This document shows, in pieces, positions 1 to 7,805 of a stretch of DNA of 42,262 nt. Both the position numbers and the translations under genes were made by a program. The notes below the pieces were generated by a model that did not search any database, was not told the DNA's origin, and saw only the letters and a program-made list of their open reading frames with translations. Source of the stretch: Maritimibacter sp. REDSEA-S28_B5 (GTDB lineage: Bacteria > Pseudomonadota > Alphaproteobacteria > Rhodobacterales > Rhodobacteraceae); the NCBI GenBank assembly GCA_001626765.1, contig LUOO01000029.1, positions 1 to 42,262 on the forward strand. Direction: 5' to 3'. The first letter of the stretch is position 1. The number at the start of each line of letters is the position of its first letter.

Positions 1-1578
1 TGCGAAGAGATCCGACGACAGCACCGCCACCCGCGCCTCAGGGAACACCTCGGCCACTTCCTCGGCCAGCCGCTCGACCCCCGGCCCCACGGGGGCGAGC
101 TTGCCTTCGGCCCCGCAGGACGGACAGACCTCGGGCATGGGTTTCGAGTCGCCGCACTGGTGGCACACGAGGCGCTTCAGGAACCGATGCTCAACCATGT
201 TCGCATCGCAATTGTCGCAGCCCACCTTGTGTCCGCAGGCCCGGCAGATCGTCACCGGCGCATAGCCGCGACGGTTGAGAAACAGGAGCGCCTGTTCGCC
301 CGCCTCGATCCGTCCCTCGACCGCCCGGATCATCGTGGGCGAAATCCAGCGATTGCTCGGCAGATCCTCGGCCCGCATGTCGACCGCCGCCATCTCCGGC
401 AGCACCGCCTGCCCGAAGCGGCTCGTCAGGTCGATCCGGGCATACTTCCCCGCCTCGGCATTGGCCCATGTCTCGAGCGAGGGCGTGGCGCTCGCCAACA
501 CCACCTGCGCGTCGCAGATCGAGGCCCGCATCACCGCCATGTCGCGGGCGGAGTAGAGCACCCCGTCCTCCTGCTTGTAGGAGGTGTCATGTTCCTCATC
601 GACGACGATCAGCCCCAGATCGCGAAACGGCAGAAAGAGCGCCGAGCGCGCGCCCACGACCAACCCGAAGCCGCCCTCGCCCGCCATCCGCCAGACCCGG
701 CGACGCTCGGTCATTGTGACGCCCGAATGCCATTCGGCGGGCTTCTGGCCAAAGCGCGCCTCGACCCGCTTGAGAAACTCCGAGGTCAGCGCGATTTCCG
801 GCAGAAGCACCAGCGCCTGCTGCCCGGCCTTGAGACAGGCCGCGACCGCCTCGAGATAGACCTCGGTCTTGCCCGACCCGGTGACCCCACGCAGGAGCGT
901 CGCGCCAAAGCGCCCGCCCGCGATCCCCTCGGTCAGCACCGCTGCCGCCTTCGCCTGATCATCGGCCAGCGGCTTGCCCGGCATATCCGCATCGAGGAAC
1001 GGAAACGGCAGGTCGCGGGGGCTTTCCGTCTCCTCGACCGCGCCCAGCTTCACCAGCCCCTTGATCACGCTTGTGGTGACCCCTGCCTCTTCCGCCAGTT
1101 CGCCCAGCGTATAGGCCAGCCGCCCCTCGGCCTCGAGCACCTCGAGCACCCGTTCGCGCGCCTCGGTCATCCGGTCGGGTTCGCGCCCGCCCAGACGGCA
1201 GATCTTGCGCATCGACGGCGGGTCCATCAGCCCCGGTGCGCGGGTCGCGAGCCGCAGCATCTGCGACAGCGGCGTGAGCGTATAATCCCCGACCCGGCGC
1301 AGGAACTCTGCCATCTCGGGCCGCATCGGGGCCACGTCCAGCACCTTGCCCACCGCCCGCAGTTTCGATGCATCGAACCCGGTGTCGCCCGGTCCCCAGA
1401 CGACGCCCAGCACCCGGCGCGGCCCCAGCGGCACCTCCACAAAGGCGCCCTGCCAACAGCCGCCTTCGGGCGCCCGATAGGTCAGCAGCCGGTCGAGCGG
1501 CTGCGTGGTCAGCACGGACACCCGCGCGCCCGCGTCGTAGAAGGTCATCCCCTCCGCGCTGCCAAAACCGCCCGTCAT
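1..1578 (-). CDS. priA: Primosomal protein N' (PriA helicase), 3' end outside window
   Basis: PriA is the 3'-to-5' superfamily 2 DNA helicase that reloads the replisome at stalled forks. About 526 residues are visible and the C-terminal ~200 lie beyond base 1. Seen in the translation: an N-terminal segment with PLDRLLTYRAPEGG and VPLGPRRVLGVVWGPG typical of the 3'-end binding domain; a Walker A motif GVTGSGKTEVY near residue 235; the DEEHDTSYKQED helicase motif II; ASATPSLETW (motif III); and the zinc-binding cysteine pairs CRACG, CDNC, CHQC and CPSC. The start is uncertain. ATG at 1578 has GAGGA about 10 nt upstream. ATG at 1548 (MTFYDAGARV) fits the usual family N-terminus, but its purine run lies too close. 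An in-frame ATG at 1605 also exists. It is divergent from the transaldolase gene. Confidence 0.95.
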   Translation of the reverse strand, partial: MTGGFGSAEGMTFYDAGARVSVLTTQPLDRLLTYRAPEGGCWQGAFVEVPLGPRRVLGVVWGPGDTGFDASKLRAVGKVLDVAPMRPEMAEFLRRVGDYTLTPLSQMLRLATRAPGLMDPPSMRKICRLGGREPDRMTEARERVLEVLEAEGRLAYTLGELAEEAGVTTSVIKGLVKLGAVEETESPRDLPFPFLDADMPGKPLADDQAKAAAVLTEGIAGGRFGATLLRGVTGSGKTEVYLEAVAACLKAGQQALVLLPEIALTSEFLKRVEARFGQKPAEWHSGVTMTERRRVWRMAGEGGFGLVVGARSALFLPFRDLGLIVVDEEHDTSYKQEDGVLYSARDMAVMRASICDAQVVLASATPSLETWANAEAGKYARIDLTSRFGQAVLPEMAAVDMRAEDLPSNRWISPTMIRAVEGRIEAGEQALLFLNRRGYAPVTICRACGHKVGCDNCDANMVEHRFLKRLVCHQCGDSKPMPEVCPSCGAEGKLAPVGPGVERLAEEVAEVFPEARVAVLSSDLFA

Positions 1579-1752
1579 GTTGCCAAGGTCCTCATACCTC
1601 CACATATGCCCATTCCGGCGTCGGATGCCATCGGCTCGCGATGAAATCCGACCGATCAAAATCGCCACCCGAGGGGTTCCCGCCTCCCGCCCCCTCCTGT
1701 ATGAGAGCGCCAACATCTGCCAACGCAACTTTGTGCAAACCGGGGGTTACCC

Positions 1753-2406
1753 ATGAAATTCTTCGCCGACACCGCAGACGTGAACGCCATCCGCGAGCTT
1801 AACGATCTGGGCCTCGTGGACGGTGTGACCACGAACCCCTCGCTGATCGCGAAATCGGGCCGCGACATCATCGAAGTCACGAAAGAGATCTGCGAGATCG
1901 TCACCGGCCCCGTTTCGGCGGAAGTGACCGCGACCGACGCCGCGGACATGATCGCCGAGGGCCGCAAGCTCGCCAAGATCTCGGGCAACATCGCGGTCAA
2001 GGTGCCGCTGACGCTCGACGGCCTCAAGGCCTGCAAGACGCTGTCGGACGAGGGCACGATGGTCAACGTCACGCTCTGCTTCTCGGCCAATCAGGCGCTG
2101 CTCGCCGCCAAGGCCGGCGCGGCCTTCATCTCGCCCTTCATCGGACGTCTGGACGACATCAGCTTCGACGGTCTCGACCTGATCCAGGACATCCGCACGA
2201 TCTATGACAACTACGGCTTCGAGACGCAGATCCTCGCCGCCTCGATCCGCACCGTGAACCACGTCAAGGATTGCGCCCTGATCGGCGCCGACGTGATGAC
2301 CGCGCCGCCCTCGGTGATCAAGGCGTTGGCCAATCACGTGCTCACGGACAAGGGCCTCGACGCCTTCCTCGCCGACATCAAGTCGGCCGGGATCAAGATC
2401 CTCTGA
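1753..2406 (+). CDS. fsa: Transaldolase / fructose-6-phosphate aldolase (FSA-type)
   Basis: This is a 217-residue cytosolic TIM-barrel enzyme of the short transaldolase class (FSA/TalC), which moves or cleaves dihydroxyacetone units on fructose 6-phosphate and belongs to the non-oxidative pentose phosphate pathway. The hallmark FADTAD motif with Asp6 is present, as are GVTTNPSL (residues 24-31), the Schiff-base lysine in NIAVKVPLT (Lys83) and FISPFIGR (125-132). Length is normal for the class (about 215-220). Sequence alone does not settle whether it acts as transaldolase or as the aldolase; family members in alphaproteobacteria are annotated both ways. It is monocistronic, divergent from priA and closed by a strong intrinsic terminator. 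Confidence 0.93.
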   Translation: MKFFADTADVNAIRELNDLGLVDGVTTNPSLIAKSGRDIIEVTKEICEIVTGPVSAEVTATDAADMIAEGRKLAKISGNIAVKVPLTLDGLKACKTLSDEGTMVNVTLCFSANQALLAAKAGAAFISPFIGRLDDISFDGLDLIQDIRTIYDNYGFETQILAASIRTVNHVKDCALIGADVMTAPPSVIKALANHVLTDKGLDAFLADIKSAGIKIL

Positions 2407-2429
2407 CAATCGGTTTCGGACCGGACCGG

Positions 2430-2454
2430 AACGGGGGCTTCGGCCCCCGTTTTT
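2430..2454 (+). terminator. Intrinsic terminator of the transaldolase gene
   Basis: A perfect 8-bp stem ACGGGGGC / GCCCCCGT (2431-2438 and 2443-2450) closes on the stable TTCG tetraloop and is followed by TTTT. It lies 24 nt after the transaldolase stop. The converging minus-strand gene ends at 2466. Read on that strand the hairpin lacks a T tract, so it mainly serves the plus strand. Confidence 0.93.
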
Positions 2455-2465
2455 CGTCCTGGCAC

Positions 2466-4118
2466 TCAGTCGCAGTTGCCCTGAACGTCATCACCAAGGT
2501 CGAATGTCTCCGGGCGGGATCCGAAGAAATAGCCGGTCTCCATCGGCCCCATCCAGTCAATGGTCGTCGGGAAGAGCCACTCTGCCCCCGCGCCGATATC
2601 TGCGCGCTCCCGCGCAACGGCCTCGACCTTCTCAGCTGACGCGCTGAAACCGAGGCCTTGGACATAATGCGAGGCCTCGATCATGGAACGCTCGTTCAGT
2701 CCGCAGTTCTTGCGATAGGACACCAGCGTCTCGTAAACGTAGAAATCCGGTATCCAATACCCGGTTCCGCCGGTCCTGAGGTAGATGCGCGGCTGCCCGC
2801 CGGTTCCGCTGGCATCCCAATGGTCGTTGATGCGCTTCGCATCCTCGGTCAGCATGTCCATGAAGATGCCATAGGTTCTGGGCGTCACGAATTCATACTC
2901 CGCGTAGGCTCGATCCAGCCCCGGCAACCGCGTCAGCGGGGCAAGGTTGATGCCCACGAAGAGAACCGTAGCGATGAGCCCCGCCTGCCAGAGCGCCGCG
3001 ATTGCGGTCAGCCTGCGCGTCACCTCGGGCAACCCGAGGACCACGAGCAGCGCCAGCGGCATCAGATAAGGCAGGAACATCCGGTAGCCGAACATCATGT
3101 GCTCGCCCGCCGAGCGCGCGGCATAAAGCAGAAACAGCACACCCGACACGAACCCCGCCCTGAGAAGGGCACGGGCCAAGGCCGGACGCGCGGACAGCGG
3201 GCCGGGGCGCAGCCTGAACACGAGGAGCACGAGGCCCGACAGGAGCAGGAAATTCAGAAGCGACGACAGGCTGTCGATCCGGGGCCGCGTGCCGATCGCG
3301 AACTTGACGTAGAACGAGGTTGGGAAAATGTCGCCATAGTAAACCTGCGCAAAGATCAGCCACCCTCCGGCGATGGCCAGCGCCAATGCGACCGCGAGCC
3401 ATGTCGCCGCCCGGCGGGCCTCGCGCACAAGAAAGACTACCAGCACCGGACCGGTCACCAGCAGGCTGTCATAGCGCGTGATGAACATGAGGCCACCCAG
3501 CACGGCCAGGGCAAGAAGTGCAGGCTCGCTCGCCGCGCCCCGCTGACCCGCCCGCACGACCGTCACGGCAAAGAGCGTCGCGAGCATGGCGAGGAGCGGT
3601 GTCTCGAGCCCGCCGACCGTCCAGAGGATGAGAAAGGGAGACGCGAGGCCCACGATGGTAAAGAGGATCACGTCACGAATCCCCTTGCCGTCACAAACAA
3701 GGAGCCGGACAACAGCCGCCCACCCGGCAAGCACCATCACCGGAGCGAGGACACGGTACGCTCCTACGGGGTCCAGCCCGAGCGCAGCCAGCGCCGTCTC
3801 GATGAGTGCGTGCAGCGGCGAGGTCAGCGCCGACACCCGTTCGCCCGGATTGTAGACAAGCCCCAGTCCCTGGGCCGCGTTCATGGCGTAGCGCCCGACG
3901 ATAAAGGCATCGTCGGCCACAAAACCGGAAAACGCGTAGCACAGCCCGACAAAGGCCAGCGCCACGACAAAAGACACGACGATCACGGGTGCAAGCCGTC
4001 TGCGTGGCTTCGACCAATCCTGTTTCACCGCTCTACCCAAATGCTTCTTGTTCTTGTAAGGTTGGTTAATCCCAGAGCGGCCTTCGGGACAGCCGTCCTT
4101 GAACCGTGCTCCCTGCAT
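2466..4118 (-). CDS. Polytopic membrane protein, GT-C glycosyltransferase-like
   Basis: This 550-residue protein has about ten hydrophobic segments followed by a soluble C-terminal part of roughly 130 residues. After the first membrane helix (about 44-66) comes a loop reading FVADDAFIVGRY and GLVYNPGERVSALTSPLH (residues 67-103). An acidic pair followed by NPGERV and TSP is what I know from GT-C lipid-linked glycosyltransferases, including the actinobacterial AftB-like arabinofuranosyltransferases. The fold call is therefore reasonable, but donor and acceptor are unknown. The first 30 residues look non-native and no clear Shine-Dalgarno precedes 4118; a GTG at 4028 (VKQDWSKPRRR, then the first helix) is an alternative start. 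It stands alone, divergent from the DUF484 gene and convergent with the transaldolase gene, with no cell-wall genes nearby. Confidence 0.8.
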   Translation of the reverse strand: MQGARFKDGCPEGRSGINQPYKNKKHLGRAVKQDWSKPRRRLAPVIVVSFVVALAFVGLCYAFSGFVADDAFIVGRYAMNAAQGLGLVYNPGERVSALTSPLHALIETALAALGLDPVGAYRVLAPVMVLAGWAAVVRLLVCDGKGIRDVILFTIVGLASPFLILWTVGGLETPLLAMLATLFAVTVVRAGQRGAASEPALLALAVLGGLMFITRYDSLLVTGPVLVVFLVREARRAATWLAVALALAIAGGWLIFAQVYYGDIFPTSFYVKFAIGTRPRIDSLSSLLNFLLLSGLVLLVFRLRPGPLSARPALARALLRAGFVSGVLFLLYAARSAGEHMMFGYRMFLPYLMPLALLVVLGLPEVTRRLTAIAALWQAGLIATVLFVGINLAPLTRLPGLDRAYAEYEFVTPRTYGIFMDMLTEDAKRINDHWDASGTGGQPRIYLRTGGTGYWIPDFYVYETLVSYRKNCGLNERSMIEASHYVQGLGFSASAEKVEAVARERADIGAGAEWLFPTTIDWMGPMETGYFFGSRPETFDLGDDVQGNCD

Positions 4119-4242
4119 GTCTGAATATTGCGACTTTCATGCCACGAAAAATGGCCCTCAGCCGCAATTACTTGCAGAAATCATGCACCAAGCCTGCTAG
4201 ACTCACCACAACAACAAGACGAAGCAGTCACAGGACAGGCCC

Positions 4243-4971
4243 ATGAGCACGCAGGCGAGCACCCAGTCGTCCCTTACCCCTATCAGCGAAGACATGCGCG
4301 AGACGCTGATCCGGTCCCCGGAGTATATCCTCGAGGATCAGGACCTCATGCGCGCCCTCATCGCGGCCAACGAACGCGCGATGGGGTCGAATATCGTCGA
4401 CCTGCGAGGCATCGCGATGGAGCGGCTCGAGGCACGGCTCGACCGGCTCGAGGACACCCACCGCAGCGTGATCGCGGCGGCCTATGACAACCTCGCGGGC
4501 ATGAACATCATCCACCGCGCGGTGCTCCGCATGCTGGACCCGGCGGATTTCGAGGTCTTCATGCACGATCTGGGTGAAGAGGTCGCGGACATTCTGCGCG
4601 TCGACTGCGTGCGGCTCGTGTTGGAGACCCAGCAGGACGAGAAAAGCGCAGCGATCCAGAAGCTGGGCGACGTTCTGGTGACCGCGCCGCAGGGCTTCAG
4701 CGACGGCTATGTCGGCCGCTCGCGCGAGCATTCCGGCCCAGGCGTCGTGCTGCGCCAAGTGCAGGAACAGGATCAGAAACTCTACGGCGACACCGGCTAC
4801 TGGATCAGGTCCGAGGCGATCCTTCGGCTCGACTTGGGCGAGGGCCGCCTTCCGGGGATGCTCGTTCTGGGGGCGGAGGACCCGCACCAGTTCAAGCCCG
4901 GCCAGGGCACCGACCTTCTGGGCTTTTTCGGGGGCGTGTTCGAACGCGCCATGCGCCGCTGGCTCGCCTGA
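4243..4971 (+). CDS. DUF484 family protein
   Basis: This is a 242-residue soluble protein. The N-terminal third is helical and charged (EDMRETLIRSPEYILEDQDLMRALIAANE, then a likely coiled coil around MERLEARLDRLEDTHRSV, residues 51-68). It is followed by a GAF-like region ending in LVLGAEDPHQFKPGQGTDLLGFFGGVFERAMRRWL. This matches the DUF484 family, whose members commonly sit directly upstream of xerC in proteobacteria, as here (57 nt gap). Its molecular role is not established; the neighbourhood hints at a link to Xer recombination or chromosome segregation, but that is inference. Confidence 0.88.
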   Translation: MSTQASTQSSLTPISEDMRETLIRSPEYILEDQDLMRALIAANERAMGSNIVDLRGIAMERLEARLDRLEDTHRSVIAAAYDNLAGMNIIHRAVLRMLDPADFEVFMHDLGEEVADILRVDCVRLVLETQQDEKSAAIQKLGDVLVTAPQGFSDGYVGRSREHSGPGVVLRQVQEQDQKLYGDTGYWIRSEAILRLDLGEGRLPGMLVLGAEDPHQFKPGQGTDLLGFFGGVFERAMRRWLA

Positions 4972-5028
4972 GCGAATATCGTAATCCTGCTCGAGAACAG
5001 GGCATCACGCGCCACTTGGCGCCGATAA

Positions 5029-5988
5029 ATGTTCGAAAAAGACATGTCTGACGGCATCCTCATTTCCGACGGCGCGCGCGATGCCTTGGCCAAGTGGCTC
5101 GATCACCTGCGCGCGCTCGACGGGGCGGCCGACAACACGATCGAAGCCTACCGCAAGGACCTCGTGAGCTTCCTCGCCTTCCTGTCGTCGCACCACGGCC
5201 AGAGCCACGGGCGCGAGGCGCTGGCACGGGTGACCCTGTCCGACATGCGGTCGTGGATGGCACGCGAACGCGCGAACGGCCTGTCGTCGCGCTCGCTCGC
5301 CCGCGCGCTGTCGGCGGTCAAGAGCTTCTACCGCTGGCTGTCGGACCACGACGACTTCGACGCTTCCGCCGTGCTCATGACCCGCGCGCCCAAGTTCACC
5401 AAGAAGCTGCCGCGCCCGGTCACGGCGGATGCCGCGCAGGAGGTGATCGCGCTGACCGAAATGCAGGCGCGGGACGACTGGATCGGTGCGCGCGACGCCG
5501 CCGTCGTCACGCTGCTCTATGGTTGCGGTCTGCGGATTTCAGAAGCGCTGAGGCTGACCGGCGCGGATTTCCCCCTGCCCGAAGTGTTGCGCATCACCGG
5601 CAAGGGCGGCAAGGAACGCATCGTCCCCGTGCTCCCCGCCGCGCGTGAGGCCGTGGCGCGCTACGTGCGGCACTGCCCCTATCCGGTGACGCCGCACACG
5701 CCGCTTTTCTATGGTCACCGCGCCGGTCCGCTTGGCCCGCGCACCGTGCAGAAAGCCGTGGAAAGCGCCCGGTTGCAACTGGGCCTGCCCGCGACGGCGA
5801 CCCCCCATGCCATGCGCCACAGCTTTGCGACGCATCTGCTCAACGCAGGCGGCGATCTGCGCGCAATACAGGAGCTTCTGGGTCACGCCTCGCTGTCCAC
5901 GACGCAGGCGTACACCGCGATAGATACCGAGCGGCTGATGGAGGTATACGATAAAAGCCATCCGCGCGCGGCTGTGAAGGGGCGTTAG
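5029..5988 (+). CDS. xerC: Tyrosine recombinase XerC
   Basis: XerC with XerD resolves chromosome dimers at dif. The 319-residue protein has the SAM-like core-binding domain (about 15-110; NTIEAYRKDLVSFLAFL) and the catalytic domain with the full active-site set: Arg169 (YGCGLRISEALRL), Lys192 (ITGKGGKERIVP), His260 and Arg263 (PHAMRHSFATHLL), His286 (LGHASLSTTQAY) and nucleophile Tyr295. The spacing from His286 to Tyr295 equals that in E. coli XerD. The start is uncertain: ATG 5029 and ATG 5044 (MSDGILISDG) both lack a strong Shine-Dalgarno. XerC is preferred over XerD because of the DUF484 partner upstream. Confidence 0.93.
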   Translation: MFEKDMSDGILISDGARDALAKWLDHLRALDGAADNTIEAYRKDLVSFLAFLSSHHGQSHGREALARVTLSDMRSWMARERANGLSSRSLARALSAVKSFYRWLSDHDDFDASAVLMTRAPKFTKKLPRPVTADAAQEVIALTEMQARDDWIGARDAAVVTLLYGCGLRISEALRLTGADFPLPEVLRITGKGGKERIVPVLPAAREAVARYVRHCPYPVTPHTPLFYGHRAGPLGPRTVQKAVESARLQLGLPATATPHAMRHSFATHLLNAGGDLRAIQELLGHASLSTTQAYTAIDTERLMEVYDKSHPRAAVKGR

Positions 5989-6044
5989 GGGTTTCTTGAC
6001 CTCTGTCTGCCAAGGTAGCCCCAACCTTCAGAAAGGGGGCGGTC

Positions 6045-6485
6045 ATGGCCATCTCACCTTTGTCCCTCGTGAAAGACGCGCGACCAGCGGCGCTTGTGGG
6101 TCACGTGATCGACGCCGCCCGCGCGCTTGCGTCGGAGGCGCGATCCGCCTCGCGCGGCGCCGCCTTCGGCGATGTCGTCGGCTCGTCAGGCGGTAAACTC
6201 GACGCGCACCGGGATGGCGCGCTTACGCCCGCCGACGCGGTGGGGCATCTGGGGAACGGGGCCGCGACGGTCTTTTCGGCCCTGACCGGGTCGTCCACCG
6301 ATGCGAACCGGCGCGACCCCGGCGCAGAGGACAGCGGACAGATGATCCGACAGGCGATAGAGGGCGCCGATCGGTTGGGGCTCCCCGGCGCCGATGTCCT
6401 CACCCCGGCCAAGCGCCTGGAACCGGTTCCGCCCACAATCGCGGGCATCCACCAGCTTTATGTCCAGCTTCGCGCGATGCGCTGA
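6045..6485 (+). CDS. Hypothetical protein (146 aa)
   Basis: I do not recognise this protein. It starts 56 nt after xerC behind a good purine-rich site (GAAAGGGGGCGG, about 6 nt before the ATG). It is rich in Ala, Gly, Asp and Arg, has no signal peptide or membrane segment, and has a disordered-looking middle (SSTDANRRDPGAEDSG). The end is more ordered (PPTIAGIHQLYVQLRAMR). Codon usage is G+C-rich like its neighbours. The ribosome-binding site and position between two co-directional genes support it being real; no function can be proposed. Confidence 0.6.
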   Translation: MAISPLSLVKDARPAALVGHVIDAARALASEARSASRGAAFGDVVGSSGGKLDAHRDGALTPADAVGHLGNGAATVFSALTGSSTDANRRDPGAEDSGQMIRQAIEGADRLGLPGADVLTPAKRLEPVPPTIAGIHQLYVQLRAMR

Positions 6486-6657
6486 GACCGGACCGGGCCG
6501 CATTTACCCCCGTCTCCGGGCCGCAGGACCCGACCAATTGCGGCGTCGCGGGACGGTGCGTGTTCGCGAAACCGCACCCGATCCGACGCCAGCCCTCATC
6601 GACCGCCCCTCAAAGCCTTTCCCTTGCCAGCCTGACGCCCATCGTCCATGAGGGGGC

Positions 6658-7356
6658 ATGACCCAGACCGCAAAAGCCCTCGCTGTCCATCTCTTCACCG
6701 CTATCGGCGCGATCTGCGCGATGCTGGCAATGCTCGCCGCCGTGGAAGAGGAATGGGGCCTCATGTTCCTCTGGCTCGTCGTCGCCTTCGTGGTGGACGG
6801 AATCGACGGACCGCTGGCCCGCCGCTACGAGGTGAAGCGATACGCGGCGCAGATCGACGGGGTCCTCATGGACCTGATCATCGACTATCTGACCTATGTC
6901 TTTATCCCTGCCTATGCGCTTTTCAAATCCGGCCTCCTGCCCGGCTGGACCGGCTGGATCGCGATCATCGTGATCACCTATGCCTCGGCACTCTACTTCG
7001 CCGACACCCGGATGAAGTCCAAGGACAACTCCTTTGCGGGCTTTCCTGGCTGCTGGAACATGGTGGTCATCGTGCTTTTTGCGACCACCCCGAATTTCTG
7101 GGTGACCCTCGGCCTCGTCGTCGCGCTCGCCGTCGCGATGTTCGCACCGCTCAAGTTCATCCACCCGGCCCGCACGGTGCGCTGGCGTCCCCTGTCGCTT
7201 CCCATCGCTGTCGCCTGGACCTTTTTCGCGGGCTGGTCGGCCTGGGTCGAATTTGCCGCGGGAAGCTGGGCGCACTGGGGCCTGACCGCTACTTCGGTCT
7301 ACCTGCTCTTCGCGGGCATCGCTCAGCAGATCATTCCCGAACGTAAAACGGCCTAG
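6658..7356 (+). CDS. pcs: Phosphatidylcholine synthase (CDP-alcohol phosphatidyltransferase)
   Basis: Pcs makes phosphatidylcholine directly from CDP-diacylglycerol and choline in the inner membrane. The 232-residue protein has about eight hydrophobic segments and the complete CDP-alcohol phosphotransferase signature: Asp47, Asp50-Gly51, Ala54-Arg55, Gly68, Asp72 and Asp76 (VVDGIDGPLARRYEVK, then DGVLMDLIIDYLTYVFIPAY). The DGIDGPLAR form followed by DYLTYVF is characteristic of Pcs rather than PgsA or PssA. Length is typical (about 230-250). It converges on ogt, and the two stop codons share the palindrome CTAG at 7353-7356. Confidence 0.93.
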   Translation: MTQTAKALAVHLFTAIGAICAMLAMLAAVEEEWGLMFLWLVVAFVVDGIDGPLARRYEVKRYAAQIDGVLMDLIIDYLTYVFIPAYALFKSGLLPGWTGWIAIIVITYASALYFADTRMKSKDNSFAGFPGCWNMVVIVLFATTPNFWVTLGLVVALAVAMFAPLKFIHPARTVRWRPLSLPIAVAWTFFAGWSAWVEFAAGSWAHWGLTATSVYLLFAGIAQQIIPERKTA

Positions 7357-7805
7357 ATCAGGAACCCGCCCGCACCCTCGTGACGCAGGAGCGCGACCTT
7401 GGTTTCCGCTCCGCCCGCGCCAGAATACCCACCCAGACCACTGGCGGCGAGCACCCGGTGACAGGGGATGAGCACCGGGATCGGATTTCCGCCACAGCCC
7501 TGCCCCACTGCCTGTGCGCTTACCCCCAGATCGCGTGCGAGGTCGCCATAGGTCCGGGTTTCGCCAAAGGGGATCGCCAGCATCGCCTCACAGATCGCAC
7601 GTTGGAAATCGCTGCCCGAGACGCGAAACGGCAGGTCGAACGCCTGCCGTTTGCCGTGGAAATAGTCGTCGATCTGGCGTGCCGCCGCGTCCAGCAGCGG
7701 GCTGCTCTCGTCAGCCATGCCCCGCCATGAGACCCGCGTGATCGCCCCACCGTCCTCGCTTACGAAAAGCGGGCCGACGGGGGTCTCGACGCGGAGAGTC
7801 GTCAC
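7353..7805 (-). CDS. ogt: Methylated-DNA--protein-cysteine methyltransferase
   Basis: This is a 150-residue suicide repair protein that removes O6-alkyl groups from guanine. It contains the active-site motif LIPCHRV with Cys115, the recognition helix GETRTYGDLARDLGVSAQAVGQGCGGNP and the C-terminal GLGGYSGAGGAETKVALLRHEGA. It is a stand-alone catalytic form (Ogt type) without an Ada regulatory domain. The start is the GTG at 7805, which overlaps the ileS stop (GTGA, 4 nt), so it is translationally coupled to ileS. A longer reading frame runs upstream, but that part is antisense-frame sequence inside ileS. Confidence 0.92.
   Translation of the reverse strand: MTTLRVETPVGPLFVSEDGGAITRVSWRGMADESSPLLDAAARQIDDYFHGKRQAFDLPFRVSGSDFQRAICEAMLAIPFGETRTYGDLARDLGVSAQAVGQGCGGNPIPVLIPCHRVLAASGLGGYSGAGGAETKVALLRHEGAGGFLI

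Noticed and set aside
2658..4124. 488-codon plus-strand frame opposite the GT-C-like gene
   Set aside because: It encodes a very charged, domain-free product, whereas the minus strand gives well-formed membrane helices.
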